Positions 49,448-59,178 of a DNA stretch of 64,000 nucleotides are shown in pieces; positions within the stretch are counted from its first letter, which is position 1; every line of letters begins with the position of its first letter. The position numbers and the translations under genes were made by a program. The stretch comes from Rhodococcus phenolicus (GTDB lineage Bacteria > Actinomycetota > Actinomycetes > Mycobacteriales > Mycobacteriaceae), in contig NZ_LRRH01000022.1 of NCBI RefSeq assembly GCF_001646785.1, positions 1-64,000 of the forward strand, written 5' to 3'. Under the pieces are notes generated by a model. That model had not been told where the DNA came from and did no database searches. It saw only the letters and a program-made list of their open reading frames with translations.

Positions 49448-50284
49448 TCAGCTGATGCGGAGTCCGCAGTCGACGGGAATCGAGACACCGGTGACGTACC
49501 GCGCCTCGTCCGAGGCCAGCCACAGCACCGCGTTCGTGATGTCCTCGGGTTCGACCCAGGCCAGGTCCATGATGTTGCGGTGCCGGGCCCGCTCGCGCAG
49601 GTCCTCGATCGTGGGGTTCTCCAGGTCCGGGCAGAACACGCGCAGGGTGGACTCGCTGAAGAGCATGTCGGTGCCGACATTGCCCGGATGCACTGCATTG
49701 ACGCGGATACCCTGCCCACCGTATTCGGCCGCGAGCGTCTGCATCAGGCCGACGACGCCGTGCTTGGACGCGTTGTAGTGCGCGACGTTGCGCGAACCGT
49801 TGTAGGTGACGACCGAACTGGTCAGGACGATCGAGCCGCCGCCGGTCTCGAGCATGCGGGGGATGACGGCCTTGGTCGTCTTCCACACGCCGGTGAGGTT
49901 GACGTCGATCATGTCCTGCCACTCGTCCTCGGTCAGCTCGACGGTGGGACGGCAACCGCAGATGCCGGCGTTCGCGCTGACGATGTCGATGCGGCCGAGC
50001 TTCTCGACGGCATCGGCGGCCGCGGCGTCGAGGCCGGCCTGGTCGCGCACGTCGACCTTGCGGGTGATGATGCGGCGCCCGGTGGCCTCGACGAGGCGGA
50101 CGGTCTCGGCGAGGTCCTCCTCGCTCGCCATGCCGTAGGTGAGCGAGGCGATGTCCTCGCACGCATCGGTGGCGTAGATGTCGGCGCCTTCCCGGGCGAG
50201 CCGCAGGGCGTGGGATCTGCCCTGTCCGCGCGCGGCACCGGTGATGAAGGCGACCTTTCCGGCCACTCGTCCCTGTGTGTGCAT
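49448..50284 (-). CDS. Mycofactocin-coupled SDR family oxidoreductase
   Basis: The 278-aa protein has GKVAFITGAARGQGRSHAL followed by a long insertion between the second strand and helix (ATDACEDIASLTYGMASEED), which is the hallmark of SDRs that hold NAD tightly and pass electrons to mycofactocin. YNASK and NAG motifs are intact. It probably oxidises an alcohol in the same pathway as the neighbours. ATG 50284 is preferred over GTG 50290; GGAGG lies 10 bases upstream of it. Confidence 0.88.
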   Translation of the reverse strand: MHTQGRVAGKVAFITGAARGQGRSHALRLAREGADIYATDACEDIASLTYGMASEEDLAETVRLVEATGRRIITRKVDVRDQAGLDAAAADAVEKLGRIDIVSANAGICGCRPTVELTEDEWQDMIDVNLTGVWKTTKAVIPRMLETGGGSIVLTSSVVTYNGSRNVAHYNASKHGVVGLMQTLAAEYGGQGIRVNAVHPGNVGTDMLFSESTLRVFCPDLENPTIEDLRERARHRNIMDLAWVEPEDITNAVLWLASDEARYVTGVSIPVDCGLRIS

Positions 50285-50315
50285 GATCACTGTTCCTCCG
50301 GTGGTTCGGTGTCTG

Positions 50316-51200
50316 TCAGTTCATTCCCAGTAGCCGCGCCGGCGTGTCACACGTCATGACGCGCAGGTCGTCCTCGTCGACGCCTTCGTCCCACAGGGCG
50401 TTGACGTAGGAGTGCAGGCCTGCGGCCGGATGCGGGACCTTCGTGGTCCATCCGTAGTCTGTTGCGAGCACGACCTTTTCGGCGTCGAGACGACGCAGTG
50501 CCGCGACGACGTCCGCGAACACCGACGGCTCGCCCATGCATGTGTGCGCGGCGAACTCGATGTGCGCGCCGAGGCCGGCGAGCTCGGTGACCTCCTGGAT
50601 GGTCAGGCGGGGACCGGTGGTCGCGTGCATGGCGTGCGTGACGAGGACGCGGCCGCGTGTGCCGTATTCGCGCGCGACCGCGAAGTGTTCGGCGGTGGAG
50701 ACGTGGCCGGTGGCGAGCACCGCGTCGTACTGCGTGATCAGATCCAGGATCGTCCGGACCTCCGGCAGCAGTTCGCCGTCGGCATCGATCACCCGGATGC
50801 CCTCCTGCACACCGAAGAACGCGTTCACCTTGGCCGGTGCGTCCTGCTGTGAGGAGATCGTGGGCAGCCACACCACTTTCGCGCCCGCGCGCAGCGCACA
50901 TTCGACTGCGTGCGGGTTGAGTCCGCCCACCGGGTGATCGAGGCAGATCCCGGAGATCGACTGCACTTCCGGCACTGCCTTGTTCGCCAGATGCGCGGCG
51001 ACGGTGGAGGGGAACTCGTGAGCCTTGAGGACGATCGCTTTCATCCCGTGATCGGCCGCTTCGCGCGCGGCCTCGACCGGGTCGACGGAGTGCGGCGTCT
51101 TGGCAGCCATTTCCACGAGCGGTTCGGGCCCGAAGTGGCAGTGCATGTCGATCGCGCCGTCCAGTGCGATGGCGGCTGTCCCCGAGCGGCGTTCGGTCAT
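50316..51200 (-). CDS. DUF6282/amidohydrolase-like metal-dependent hydrolase
   Basis: The 294-aa protein has the metal motif AIDMHCHFGPEP near residue 17 (HxH), then KAHEFPS, SGICLDHPVGGLNP, TGHVST, VTHAMHATTG and ATDYGW, giving the set of His and Asp ligands of the PHP/amidohydrolase barrels. It matches DUF6282. It probably hydrolyses an ester, lactone or amide in the catabolic island. It sits between the TRAP binding-protein gene and the SDR genes. Confidence 0.78.
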   Translation of the reverse strand: MTERRSGTAAIALDGAIDMHCHFGPEPLVEMAAKTPHSVDPVEAAREAADHGMKAIVLKAHEFPSTVAAHLANKAVPEVQSISGICLDHPVGGLNPHAVECALRAGAKVVWLPTISSQQDAPAKVNAFFGVQEGIRVIDADGELLPEVRTILDLITQYDAVLATGHVSTAEHFAVAREYGTRGRVLVTHAMHATTGPRLTIQEVTELAGLGAHIEFAAHTCMGEPSVFADVVAALRRLDAEKVVLATDYGWTTKVPHPAAGLHSYVNALWDEGVDEDDLRVMTCDTPARLLGMN

Positions 51201-51253
51201 CGTGTACCTCTCCTGCTGTCGAAGCCCACCGGATTCGGCCGATGGAAACGGAA

Positions 51254-51289
51254 CGCCCCGGAGCGGGAGTCGATCCCGGCTCCGGGGCG
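51254..51289 (-). terminator. Hairpin after the TRAP binding-protein gene
   Basis: CGCCCCGGAGCGGGA (51254-51268) pairs with TCCCGGCTCCGGGGCG (51274-51289) with one bulged base and the loop GTCGA. It lies 17 bases past the dctP stop and should stop or attenuate read-through into the hydrolase gene. Confidence 0.7.
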
Positions 51290-51305
51290 GTCGGTGTTCG
51301 TCCGA

Positions 51306-52592
51306 TCAGGACGGGCGGTGCGGGAGGAGAATCTCCTCGTAGAACCGCTCGACGTACGGCTGGATGTCGATCTTGTCCGGGCTGTACCAGGTCGCGAAGC
51401 CGTTGTAGTCCGTCTCGTTGGTGTATCCGAGTTCGGTGACGATGCCGCTCCACTTGTCGGCGGTGTCACGGACGGTGCCGACGAACGCCTGCCCGTCACC
51501 GACCGCGGGGTTCTCCGCGATCGCGTCGACGATCTTGTCGTTGGCCGCCTGCAGCGCCGTGCGGGCGTCGTCGGCGAACGGCACGATCTTGCCGCCGTAC
51601 TGCTGGATGCTCGCGACGGATTCGACTGTGACCGGCCAGATCTTGCCCTGAATACTGCCGGTGACGAAGGCGTCGAGGCGATCCCACAGCAGCTGCTGCG
51701 CGACGAGCGGAAGCGATTCCCACACATCGAGGTTCATCGCCATGTTGCCGCTCGGCACGGCCAGACCGGCCTCCGGGTCGATCACCGTCTGGGGCGCGAC
51801 CTCGACGATGCCGCCGATCTGCGCGGCGGCGGGGCTGAGCATCGAGCAGTCGATGACGCCGCGCTGCAACGCCTCGTACGCCTCGGTGTAGGCGACGGAG
51901 GTGGGGGTGGCACCGAGGGCGGCGACCTCCTGGTTGCCGGCGGTGCTGCCGACGGAGACGCTGCGGCCGGCGAAGTCGGGCAGGGCGGTGCGAGGCTGCG
52001 CGCAGAACAGCGCGTTCATGCCGGCGTTGTAGGCCGGCATCATCAGCTTGAGTCCCTTGTCCTCGAACTCCTCGACGATCTCGGGTGTCGACAGGGCGAC
52101 GTCGGCCGGCCACGCGTTGGACTGCAGGACGCCGGTGACGACGCTCTGGTCCGACAGCACGCTTGCGTCGAGCAGCGCCGAGGTCGCCGGGAACTCCTTC
52201 GGCTCGTACACGGCGAGGACCTGGCCGATGTCGAGACGGCCGTCGACGATGGCGTTGTCGATCTCGGTCGACTTCGCGATCGCGTCCGAGTAGGCGATGT
52301 CGAAGGTGATCTTGCCGTCGGACCACTCCTCCACCGCGGAGGTGTACGCGTCGATGAACGCACCGCCGGTCGAGCCCTTGGTGCTCGGCGACTGTGTGTG
52401 CAGCACGATCGGGTCGACGTCCGCGAACGCGGCCTTGTATTCCTCCATGGTGGCACCGAAGGCGACGCCTTCACCGCCGCCCGAGCTACCGCCCGAGCCG
52501 GATTCGGCACATCCCGCAACCGCGAGTGCGCCGGCCACGGCGAGGGCCCCGGCCCGTACGAATGTCCCTGCCCGCCTGGCGAACTTGGTCAC
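51306..52592 (-). CDS. dctP: TRAP transporter substrate-binding lipoprotein DctP
   Basis: The 428-aa protein has a lipoprotein signal ending LAVAGCAES, so it is tethered outside the membrane. The mature domain has the DctP pattern: VEEWSDGKITFDIAY, DGRLDIGQVLAVYEPKEFP, FAGRSVSVG and EALQRGVIDCSML. It should capture a carboxylate substrate for the DctQM membrane complex, encoded 8 kb away at 60819-62926. GTG 52592 is the start. The promoter and a Crp-like site lie upstream (52660-52713). Confidence 0.9.
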   Translation of the reverse strand: MTKFARRAGTFVRAGALAVAGALAVAGCAESGSGGSSGGGEGVAFGATMEEYKAAFADVDPIVLHTQSPSTKGSTGGAFIDAYTSAVEEWSDGKITFDIAYSDAIAKSTEIDNAIVDGRLDIGQVLAVYEPKEFPATSALLDASVLSDQSVVTGVLQSNAWPADVALSTPEIVEEFEDKGLKLMMPAYNAGMNALFCAQPRTALPDFAGRSVSVGSTAGNQEVAALGATPTSVAYTEAYEALQRGVIDCSMLSPAAAQIGGIVEVAPQTVIDPEAGLAVPSGNMAMNLDVWESLPLVAQQLLWDRLDAFVTGSIQGKIWPVTVESVASIQQYGGKIVPFADDARTALQAANDKIVDAIAENPAVGDGQAFVGTVRDTADKWSGIVTELGYTNETDYNGFATWYSPDKIDIQPYVERFYEEILLPHRPS

Positions 52593-52659
52593 TGGAACTC
52601 CCTTGTCGAGAACTGACGCGGACCGGCGGCGGTGCCGTCGTCCACACTGCGTGAGTCAC

Positions 52660-52673
52660 GTGATCCCGCTCAC
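52660..52673. promoter_or_regulatory. Crp/GlxR-like site in front of dctP
   Basis: GTGATCCCGCTCAC fits GTGA-N6-TCAC, the core of Crp/GlxR sites. It lies just downstream of the predicted start of transcription, where binding would repress. A second such site occupies the same place in front of dctQ (63131-63144). Confidence 0.5.
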
Positions 52674-52683
52674 AACAGTGCTA

Positions 52684-52713
52684 ATCATGCGTCTCAATTG
52701 GCCTGTCTGTCAA
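52684..52713 (-). promoter_or_regulatory. Candidate promoter of dctP
   Basis: On the minus strand TTGACA (52713-52708) and CATGAT (52689-52684) are 18 bases apart, giving a start near 52677 and a leader of about 85 bases. Confidence 0.5.
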
Positions 52714-52750
52714 GATCTATGCGCCTGAATTCGCCCGGCCTGGCCGCGGG

Positions 52751-53537
52751 CTACTCGGCGGTGACGCCGCCGTCCACGAGAATCGCCTGACCCGTCACGT
52801 ACGACGCATCGGGTGACGCCAGGAACGCGACCACCGAAGCGATCTCCTCCGGCTCGCCGTAGCGGCCCAGGGGTACCGACAGCGGCTTCGACGGATTCCG
52901 CACCGTACCCTCGGTCGGGACGATCGCGGCGGTGTTGGCGCTCAGATTGGTGCGCACGGCGCCCGGGCACACGCTGTTCACCCGGATGCCCTGCGGCGCA
53001 TACTCGACCGCCAGCGTCTGCGTGAGCATCTTCACCCCGCCCTTCGAGGCACGGTAGGGCGCGAGCCCGCCCTGGGTCGCGACGAACGACGACGTCGAAC
53101 CACACGTGACGATCGAGCCTCCGCCGCGGCGCAGCAGCGACGGCAGCGCGGCCCGGATCGTGAAGAACGTGCCGGACAGGTTGATGTCGAGGACGCCGTA
53201 CCAGTCGTCGCGGCTGATCTCGTGGCTGTCGACCCGGGCACCACTGACCCCCCGCGGCGGTGAAGACCACGCTGATCTCACCGAGCTCCGCGACCACCGA
53301 CTCCACGATCGACGCGAGCGCGCCGTCGTCACGGACGTCCGCCGCAAAGGACAGCGCGGTGCCACCGGCAGCGCGGATCTTCTCGGCGGTCGCCTCGGCA
53401 GCGTCCCGGTGGACGTCGACGATCGCGACCGCGGCACCTTCGGCCGCGAGACGGATGGCGGAGGCGGCCCCGATCCCCGAGCCCCCGCCGGTCACCAGTG
53501 CGATGTCGCCGTCGAGTCGCCGCGGCGTGATCGTCAT
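52751..53537 (-). pseudogene. SDR gene interrupted by a one-base frameshift
   Basis: From ATG 53537 the frame encodes a normal SDR start ([23 protein letters not shown]). It then shifts at a run of six G on the minus strand (53253-53248). The rest ([14 protein letters not shown], catalytic [22 protein letters not shown]) continues in another frame to the stop at 52751. Removing one G gives an intact 261-aa protein reading [10 protein letters not shown] across the joint. The lesion is either a real mutation or a homopolymer sequencing error. All catalytic residues are otherwise intact, which favours a recent or artefactual change. Confidence 0.88.
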
Positions 53538-53567
53538 GTGTTTCTCCGTTCGTGGTGAGGTACAGCG

Positions 53568-54668
53568 TCAGATACCGACGAGGTCGGCGAGCCTGGCGGT
53601 GTGCGCGGCGATGCTCCCGAAGAGCGGCTCGATCGCCTTGGCCCGGCGGAAGTACAGGTGCGGGTCCGCTTCCCACGTGAACCCGATGCCGCCGTGCACC
53701 TGAATGTTGTGACCGGCGCACAGGGTCAGGCACTCCGACGCCTGCGACTTGGCCATCACGGCCGCAACGGGCAGGTCCTCGGAATCGGTGTCCACGCACA
53801 TCGACGCGTACATCACCGCGGCCTGCGTCGACTCGATCGCGATCGCCATGTCCGCGCACTTGTGCTTGATCGCCTGGAACGATCCGATCACGCGGTTGAA
53901 CTGCACCCGTTGCTTGGCGTAGGCGACGGCCATGTCGAGCGCTGCCTGCGATGCACCGATCGCCTCGTTCGCGAGCAGGATCCGAACGAAATCGACGACA
54001 CGGTCGATCGCGGCACGATCCGATCCGAGCAGCCGCGCCGGAGCACCGGCGAACTCGACGGTCGCGAGGGGTCGGGTCGGATCCAGCGAATCACGTACGG
54101 TGGCAGTGACTCCCGAAGCGGACGCCTCGACGACGTACAGCGCCACCGCGTCACCACCCGGCGTGACGGCCGGAACGACGAGAAGGTCGGCGATGTGCCC
54201 GAATGCGACGTGGTCGAGCCTGCCGTCGAGTGTCACCGGCCCGGTGCCCGTCGCCCGCACCGTGGCCGCGGCGACCTCGAGGTCGCGCTCGACCGACACG
54301 GCGAGCGTGCCCACCGCCTGCCCCGAGGCGAGGACCGGAACCAGTTCCGTCCGCAACTCGGGGGAACCGAGACGGAACACGGCTTCGAGGGCGCCGGTCG
54401 TCGCGATCATCGGAACGGGAGTCAGTGCGCGACCGAGCTCCTGTGCCACGATGGCGGTTTCGAGGAAACTGAAGCCACTCCCGCCGAGTTCCTCGGCGAT
54501 GTGGAGACCGGGCACACCCATGTCGCCGGTGAGGGTCCGCCATATCGTCGAGTCGAATCCGCGGGTGGCCGCGATCTCGCGCACGGCGGTCATGGGGGCT
54601 CGTTCGGCCAGGAGCCGGCGCAGCGACGCCCGGAACTCCTCCTGGTCCTCGTCGAATGCGAAATACAC
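53568..54668 (-). CDS. Acyl-CoA dehydrogenase, probable partner subunit
   Basis: The 366-aa protein starts FAFDEDQEEFRASLRRLLAER and has a divergent middle domain without the usual TEP.GSD motif. The C-terminal part reads QAIKHKCADMAIAIE and HGGIGFTWEADPHLYFRRA, the form seen in one subunit of mycobacterial heterotetrameric FadE enzymes. With the next dehydrogenase (54711-55970) it probably forms an alpha2-beta2 complex. The start GTG 54668 has GGAAGA upstream. The substrate is inferred to be a bulky or branched acyl-CoA. Confidence 0.85.
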   Translation of the reverse strand: MYFAFDEDQEEFRASLRRLLAERAPMTAVREIAATRGFDSTIWRTLTGDMGVPGLHIAEELGGSGFSFLETAIVAQELGRALTPVPMIATTGALEAVFRLGSPELRTELVPVLASGQAVGTLAVSVERDLEVAAATVRATGTGPVTLDGRLDHVAFGHIADLLVVPAVTPGGDAVALYVVEASASGVTATVRDSLDPTRPLATVEFAGAPARLLGSDRAAIDRVVDFVRILLANEAIGASQAALDMAVAYAKQRVQFNRVIGSFQAIKHKCADMAIAIESTQAAVMYASMCVDTDSEDLPVAAVMAKSQASECLTLCAGHNIQVHGGIGFTWEADPHLYFRRAKAIEPLFGSIAAHTARLADLVGI

Positions 54669-54710
54669 GTTGATCTTCCATTCTGCCGACGACGCGGCGA
54701 CGAGCGGATC

Positions 54711-55970
54711 TCAGGCGCTCTTGCGGCGACCGATCTCCTGGAACGGACCACCGTCGAGGCGGGGTTCCTTGGGAAGTCCGAGCAACTGCTCTCCGATGAT
54801 GTTGCGCTGGATCTGGGAGCTGCCGCCGTAGATGGTCGCGGCCCGCGCGTACAGCGCGATATCGTCCCAGCAGCGGGTCGAGTTCTCGGTTCCGGGTTGC
54901 GGTGTCACGAGAATCCCGTTGTTGCCCTGACCTTCCGGTGTCAGCGCCTCGACGCCGAGGATCTCGAGGCCGATCTCGGTGTAGCGCTGGAAGAACTCGG
55001 CCCAGTAGATCTTCGAGAACGAACCGTCCACTCCCGGCCGGCCACCTTCGAGAAGGGTGGTCAGAGCCCGGTACCCGCGGAAGCGCATCGTCTGGACCCG
55101 CTGCCAGCACCATGCGAGTTCGCTACGGATGTGCGGATCTTCGGCGAGACCGCGTTCACGGGCGAGCTCGATCAGGCGGTCGATCTCACGTCCGAACCTG
55201 ATCGCGTCGGTCGTCGCACGCACCCCGCGCTCGAATCCGAGCAGCGTGTTGGCCGTGTGCCAGCCTCCGTCGACCCCACCGAGGACATTGGCCTTCGCGG
55301 TCCGGGCATCGGTGAAGAAGACCTCGTTGAACGCGGTGTATCCCGCGGCGTTGAGAATCGGGCGAACCTCGATACCGGGCTGATCCATCGGAATCAGCAG
55401 GAACGACAAGCCCTTGTGCTTGACCGCGGCCGGATCGGTGCGGCAGATCGCGAAGATCCAGTTGGCGTTGCTTCCGGCCGACGTCCACGTCTTCTGCCCG
55501 TTGACGACCCACTCGTCGCCGTCGAGGACCGCGCGGGTCCGCATCCCGGCGAGATCGGACCCGGCTTCGGGCTCCGAATAGCCCTGGCACCAGACGATCT
55601 CACCGGACAACGTCTTCGGGATGAAGTACGCCTTCTGCTCCTCGGTTCCGAGCACGGTGAGCGTGTTGCACAGCAGCTTGATACCGAGCGTGTCGTTCTC
55701 GGTTCCCTCGGGCACGCCGAGCCGCATCAGTTCCTCGTTCAGGACGACCTGCTCGATGTCCGACAGGCCTCCCCCGCCGTACTCCTTCGGCAGCGAAACC
55801 GCGAGCAACCCGTTGTCGGAGAGCACCTTACGCCAGGACTGCAGGAATGTGTCCTGTTCGGCGTCGGGCAGTGCCCCGATGCCTCGCCATCCCGCGGGCA
55901 GATTGGATTCGAGAAGCTCGCGCAGCGACGCGCGGTATGCGTCCGCCTCCGGCGGGTAGGTGATGTCCAT
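54711..55970 (-). CDS. Acyl-CoA dehydrogenase, probable partner subunit
   Basis: The 419-aa protein has [28 protein letters not shown] and a C-terminal [14 protein letters not shown], where Gly replaces the usual catalytic Glu. This fits a heteromeric FadE pair with the gene at 53568. ATG 55970 directly follows the CaiB stop (two-base gap) and has no strong ribosome site, so translation may depend on coupling. Confidence 0.87.
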   Translation of the reverse strand: MDITYPPEADAYRASLRELLESNLPAGWRGIGALPDAEQDTFLQSWRKVLSDNGLLAVSLPKEYGGGGLSDIEQVVLNEELMRLGVPEGTENDTLGIKLLCNTLTVLGTEEQKAYFIPKTLSGEIVWCQGYSEPEAGSDLAGMRTRAVLDGDEWVVNGQKTWTSAGSNANWIFAICRTDPAAVKHKGLSFLLIPMDQPGIEVRPILNAAGYTAFNEVFFTDARTAKANVLGGVDGGWHTANTLLGFERGVRATTDAIRFGREIDRLIELARERGLAEDPHIRSELAWCWQRVQTMRFRGYRALTTLLEGGRPGVDGSFSKIYWAEFFQRYTEIGLEILGVEALTPEGQGNNGILVTPQPGTENSTRCWDDIALYARAATIYGGSSQIQRNIIGEQLLGLPKEPRLDGGPFQEIGRRKSA

Positions 55971-55972
55971 GG

Positions 55973-58339
55973 TCAGGATTCCTTCGTTGCGAGATCCGGC
56001 CGCGAGCACACGGACGCCATCAGCGCGTCGACCTCGTCGGCGGTGTAACCGAGTTCGGCGAGAATCTGCGCCGAGTGCTCGCCGAGGAGCGGGCTGCCGC
56101 CCTTGAACCGGCCGGGGGTGTCGGACAGGTGCATGACCATGCCGACCTCGCGGCACCAGCCGTACTCGGCGTGGTGATGCTCGACGACACGGCCGGAGTC
56201 GAGGGCCCATTCCTCCCAGAGCAGTTCCGGCATGATCGGGCTGTCGAGGGGGATCTCGGCGGGAACGCGATTGCCGTCGAGCCGTGCGAACGCATCGGCG
56301 CTGCTCGATGCCGCGAACGTCCGGGAGAGCGCCTCCGTGAGAGCCTCGGCGTTGTCCTCGCGGTCCGCGGCGGTCGCGAAACGCGTGTCCGCGGCGAGCT
56401 CCGGGGTTCCGAGTGCCTCGGCCAACCGCCCGAACGCGGCGTCACCGATCGCGGCGATGGCGATCCAGCCGTCGGCGGTGCGGTAGAGCCGGTACAGCGG
56501 CGACCATCCGGTCTGATCCGCGTCCAGTTCGTGCGCGGGCACCGCCGCACCGTCGAGTGTCGCCGAGTGCTCACTGACGACGAACAGGCTCGAGTGCAGC
56601 TGCGGACTCTCCACGTACTGCGGCTCACCGGTGTTGTGCCGGTGGTGCAGAGCGAGGAGAACCGTGACGGCACCGAGGAATCCGTTGTAGAGGTCCTCGT
56701 TCCCCATCACGCGCCGGATCGGGCCGTTGCCCTTGCCTGCGCCCTCGAAGTTGAGGCCGACCATTCCGGACACGAGGGGCGCGAAGGACTTGAGCCCCGA
56801 TTTCGGTCCGTCCGAGCCGAAGCCGGGCAGGTAGGCATAGACGAGATCCGGGTTGAGCGCGCGCAGCTGCTCGTATCCGAGACCGATCTTCTCGGCCTTG
56901 CCGGGACGGAAGTTGTGCATCACGACGTCGGCTTCGGCGACGAGACGATGCGCGATCTCCTGACCCTCCGCGGTGCGCATGTCGACAGCGAGGCCGCGCT
57001 TGCCGCGGTTGGCACCTTCGAACAGGTCGCCGAGCGGCCGCATCTGGTCACCGACGAGCGGCTCGATCTTGACGACCTCGGCGCCGAGATCGGACAGCAG
57101 TCGAGCACCGAAGCCCGTCGCGAAGTACGAGCTGAAGTCGAGGATCTTCACACCCTGCAGCGGGGCCTCGACGCGACCGTCGCGGGCCGGCGCGGGCGCC
57201 CACTGCGCGGACCGGCTGATCTCGCCGATGCGATCGGTGTGCTCACCGACCTTCGGTGCGGGGAGCGGCGTTGCGGGCGTGGACTTCTCGAAGCGGATCA
57301 CCGGGCCGACCTGGCGGATGGTGCCGTGCTCGTCGTCGGGAAGTTCGATCGGGACCCGCGCGAAGTTGACCTGGTCGTCCTCGAAGATGTCCTCGGGACG
57401 GTTCAGCGGCAGGACCGCGATGTCGGCGGCGTGCAGCAGCTCGAGCCACTCGTCGCGCGGACGCGCCTTGAACGCCTCGGGCACCTTGTTGCGGGCGATG
57501 TCGAGTTCGACGTCGTCCAGCGGAACGGCCATCTCGGGGCCGTCGACGGTGCGGGTCTGCTCCCCGAATCCGAGCAGGTCCATGAGCTTCTTGTAGGAGC
57601 CCGGTCCGCCGGTGTGCGGTATGAGCCACTTGCCGTCGGCGCAGACGAACGGGTCGGTGATGAGACGCTTGTTGCCGAAGCCCTTCTGGTTTCCGCTGCG
57701 CGCCAGGTACGAGATGTCCTTCTCGTTCCACCACCAGTTCATCGAGGAGATCGCGAGCATGCCGTCGAGCAGCGAGGTGTCGAGCTTCTGGCCGGTGCCG
57801 TTGAGCTTGCGGGCACGCAGTGCCGACAGGATGCCGATCGTGGTGATGAACGCGGTGCCGTAGGAGACCGTGGGGTGCCCCAGGAAGATGGGTCCTTCGC
57901 GGTGTCCGGTCTGCTCGGCCATCTGTCCGAGCCGGGCGTTGAGCAGCGCCTCGTATCCGGGCCGGGCGGCGAGCGGACCGGAGGTGCCGTAGCCGGTGAC
58001 CGACGCGTAGACGAGTTCGGGGAACTGCTCGTGCAGCGCGTCGTAGCCGAGCCCGAGCTCGTCGGCCCTGCCTGCGCCGAAGGACTCGACGAACACGTCG
58101 GCGACGGCGAGCAGCTGCCGCAGCGTGTCACGGCCTTCGTCCGTCCGCAGGTCCGCCTCGACGCTCCACTTGCCGCGGTCGGTCGACTTGCGCACGTTCG
58201 CGTTCGCGTCGGGCCCGCCGCCGGGTCGTTCGATCTTGATGACCCGGGCGCCGTAGTCGGCGAGCATCATGGTCGAGATGGCGGCGGGCATACCCCAGCT
58301 CGCGTCGACCACTACGAGTCCGTCGAGTGGACCAGCCAT
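55973..58339 (-). CDS. Double-length CaiB/BaiF (type III) CoA-transferase with one altered active site
   Basis: The 788-aa protein is two CaiB/BaiF domains in tandem (about 1-380 and 390-785), each starting with the GLVVVDAS / GVKILDFSS strand. The first half keeps the catalytic Asp in [10 protein letters not shown] (Asp192). The second reads [10 protein letters not shown], with His582 at that place. A single protein with one working and one altered site could act as an internal heterodimer. It should move CoA between acyl groups to activate the pathway's acid. It leads the operon with the two dehydrogenases and frameshifted SDR. Confidence 0.88.
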   Translation of the reverse strand: MAGPLDGLVVVDASWGMPAAISTMMLADYGARVIKIERPGGGPDANANVRKSTDRGKWSVEADLRTDEGRDTLRQLLAVADVFVESFGAGRADELGLGYDALHEQFPELVYASVTGYGTSGPLAARPGYEALLNARLGQMAEQTGHREGPIFLGHPTVSYGTAFITTIGILSALRARKLNGTGQKLDTSLLDGMLAISSMNWWWNEKDISYLARSGNQKGFGNKRLITDPFVCADGKWLIPHTGGPGSYKKLMDLLGFGEQTRTVDGPEMAVPLDDVELDIARNKVPEAFKARPRDEWLELLHAADIAVLPLNRPEDIFEDDQVNFARVPIELPDDEHGTIRQVGPVIRFEKSTPATPLPAPKVGEHTDRIGEISRSAQWAPAPARDGRVEAPLQGVKILDFSSYFATGFGARLLSDLGAEVVKIEPLVGDQMRPLGDLFEGANRGKRGLAVDMRTAEGQEIAHRLVAEADVVMHNFRPGKAEKIGLGYEQLRALNPDLVYAYLPGFGSDGPKSGLKSFAPLVSGMVGLNFEGAGKGNGPIRRVMGNEDLYNGFLGAVTVLLALHHRHNTGEPQYVESPQLHSSLFVVSEHSATLDGAAVPAHELDADQTGWSPLYRLYRTADGWIAIAAIGDAAFGRLAEALGTPELAADTRFATAADREDNAEALTEALSRTFAASSSADAFARLDGNRVPAEIPLDSPIMPELLWEEWALDSGRVVEHHHAEYGWCREVGMVMHLSDTPGRFKGGSPLLGEHSAQILAELGYTADEVDALMASVCSRPDLATKES

Positions 58340-58408
58340 TGCGCACTCCTTGAAGTCTCATGATCGCTGCGCCCGGGCACAGCATCGATCGGGTGTCGGT
58401 TCGGGCCG

Positions 58409-58549
58409 CTAGTCGGAGGACGGCAGCGGCTTGGCGGTGAGAAGCTCCATCGGCGCACCGTGGCAGGTGAACCCGCCGTCGCCCTTCTTCACGCACATGA
58501 TCTGGGTGTCGCAGGTGGCGCACGTGTAGCGCTTACCGACCTCGTTCAT
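58409..58549 (-). CDS. 46-aa Cys-rich desulforedoxin-like peptide, copy 1
   Basis: ATG 58549 (AGGAG 5-6 bases upstream) encodes 46 residues starting MNEVGKRYTCATCDTQIMC and containing GGFTCHGAPMEL. It resembles the N-terminal FeS4 domain of desulfoferrodoxin (desulforedoxin fold), but the final Cys-Cys is Cys-His. It could bind Fe or Zn. It lies between the CaiB fusion and a second Cys-rich gene. The encoded protein is identical in copy 2 (58993-59133). The function is unknown. Confidence 0.75.
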   Translation of the reverse strand: MNEVGKRYTCATCDTQIMCVKKGDGGFTCHGAPMELLTAKPLPSSD

Positions 58550-58591
58550 GAAAGCTCCTGGGAGTCCTGGAAGTGGTGGAACCTGTTGCCG

Positions 58592-58741
58592 CTATGCGGC
58601 GAAGATGACCTCGAGCGGCGTACCGCAGCAGGCCAGCGACGACCCGTTCGCCCGGGTCGCGATCGCCTCGGAACCGCACTCGGTGCACCGCAGCCGGCTT
58701 CCGTTCGTGGCCTCGGTGCCGGGAGTCGTGTCCGTACTCAT
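58592..58741 (-). CDS. 49-aa Cys-rich zinc/iron-ribbon peptide, copy 1
   Basis: ATG 58741 encodes 49 residues with a polar N-terminus, then RLRCTECGSEA (Cys19, Cys22) and LACCGTPLEV (Cys38, Cys39), the CxxC...CC layout of desulforedoxin. AAGGAG lies 6 bases upstream. It is first in the transcript that continues into the 46-aa peptide and the CaiB fusion. Copy 2 (59179-59328) is close but not identical. A small electron carrier or metal-binding partner of the dehydrogenases is possible; this is inferred. Confidence 0.75.
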   Translation of the reverse strand: MSTDTTPGTEATNGSRLRCTECGSEAIATRANGSSLACCGTPLEVIFAA

Positions 58742-58792
58742 GTCCGCTCCTTCGCGATGTCTGGTTTCGGGGACGCCTGCACCCCGCCGAAC

Positions 58793-58834
58793 GTTACCCA
58801 GTTCACTATAATCATATTCATGGATTAATCACAA
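58793..58834 (-). promoter_or_regulatory. Promoter and conserved block, copy 1 of the Cys-rich cassette
   Basis: On the minus strand TTGTGA (58834-58829) and TATAGT (58810-58805) are 18 bases apart, followed by GTGAACTGGGTAAC (58806-58793). The same 14-base block follows the -10 of copy 2, so it is probably a shared operator or start-site element. Confidence 0.55.
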
Positions 58835-58907
58835 GGGTCCGGCAGAACCCACGGCAGATCGATCTGCGCGGCGGAAATGGTTCGATCGCAGTGGATTTCG
58901 GGACAAG

Positions 58908-58951
58908 ACACCGGTGGCCCCGACCCTGGTCAGGGTCCGGGCCACCGGTGT
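58908..58951 (-). terminator. Long hairpin between the two Cys-rich cassettes
   Basis: Arms of 21 bases (58908-58928 and 58931-58951, starting ACACCGGTGGCCC) match at 20 of 21 positions with a 2-base loop. It ends the transcript of copy 2 and separates it from the promoter of copy 1. The rest of 58835-58992 holds only a GCAGATCGATCTGC palindrome. Confidence 0.75.
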
Positions 58952-58992
58952 TGTCATCGGACATCGCAGGCGATCCCGCGATCGAGCCCGGG

Positions 58993-59133
58993 CTAGTCCG
59001 AGGACGGAAGAGGCTTGGCGGTGAGAAGCTCCATCGGCGCACCGTGGCAGGTGAACCCGCCGTCGCCCTTCTTCACGCACATGATCTGGGTGTCGCAGGT
59101 GGCGCACGTGTAGCGCTTACCGACCTCGTTCAT
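58993..59133 (-). CDS. 46-aa Cys-rich desulforedoxin-like peptide, copy 2
   Basis: ATG 59133 encodes the same 46 residues as copy 1, with CATC, a single Cys19 and FTCHGAPM. The DNA of the two copies is nearly identical through the gene and diverges outside it, while the partner 49-aa genes differ more, so gene conversion or strong selection is keeping this peptide constant. AGGAG lies 5-6 bases before the ATG. It is followed by the terminator at 58908. The function is unknown. Confidence 0.75.
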   Translation of the reverse strand: MNEVGKRYTCATCDTQIMCVKKGDGGFTCHGAPMELLTAKPLPSSD

Positions 59134-59178
59134 GAAAACTCCTGCCGATCGGGGAATGTCGCGGAACGGAGCCGCCGG

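Noticed and set aside
58854-58867. Perfect palindrome GCAGATCGATCTGC.
   Set aside because: A single copy with no nearby promoter in the right place; it can arise by chance around GATC.
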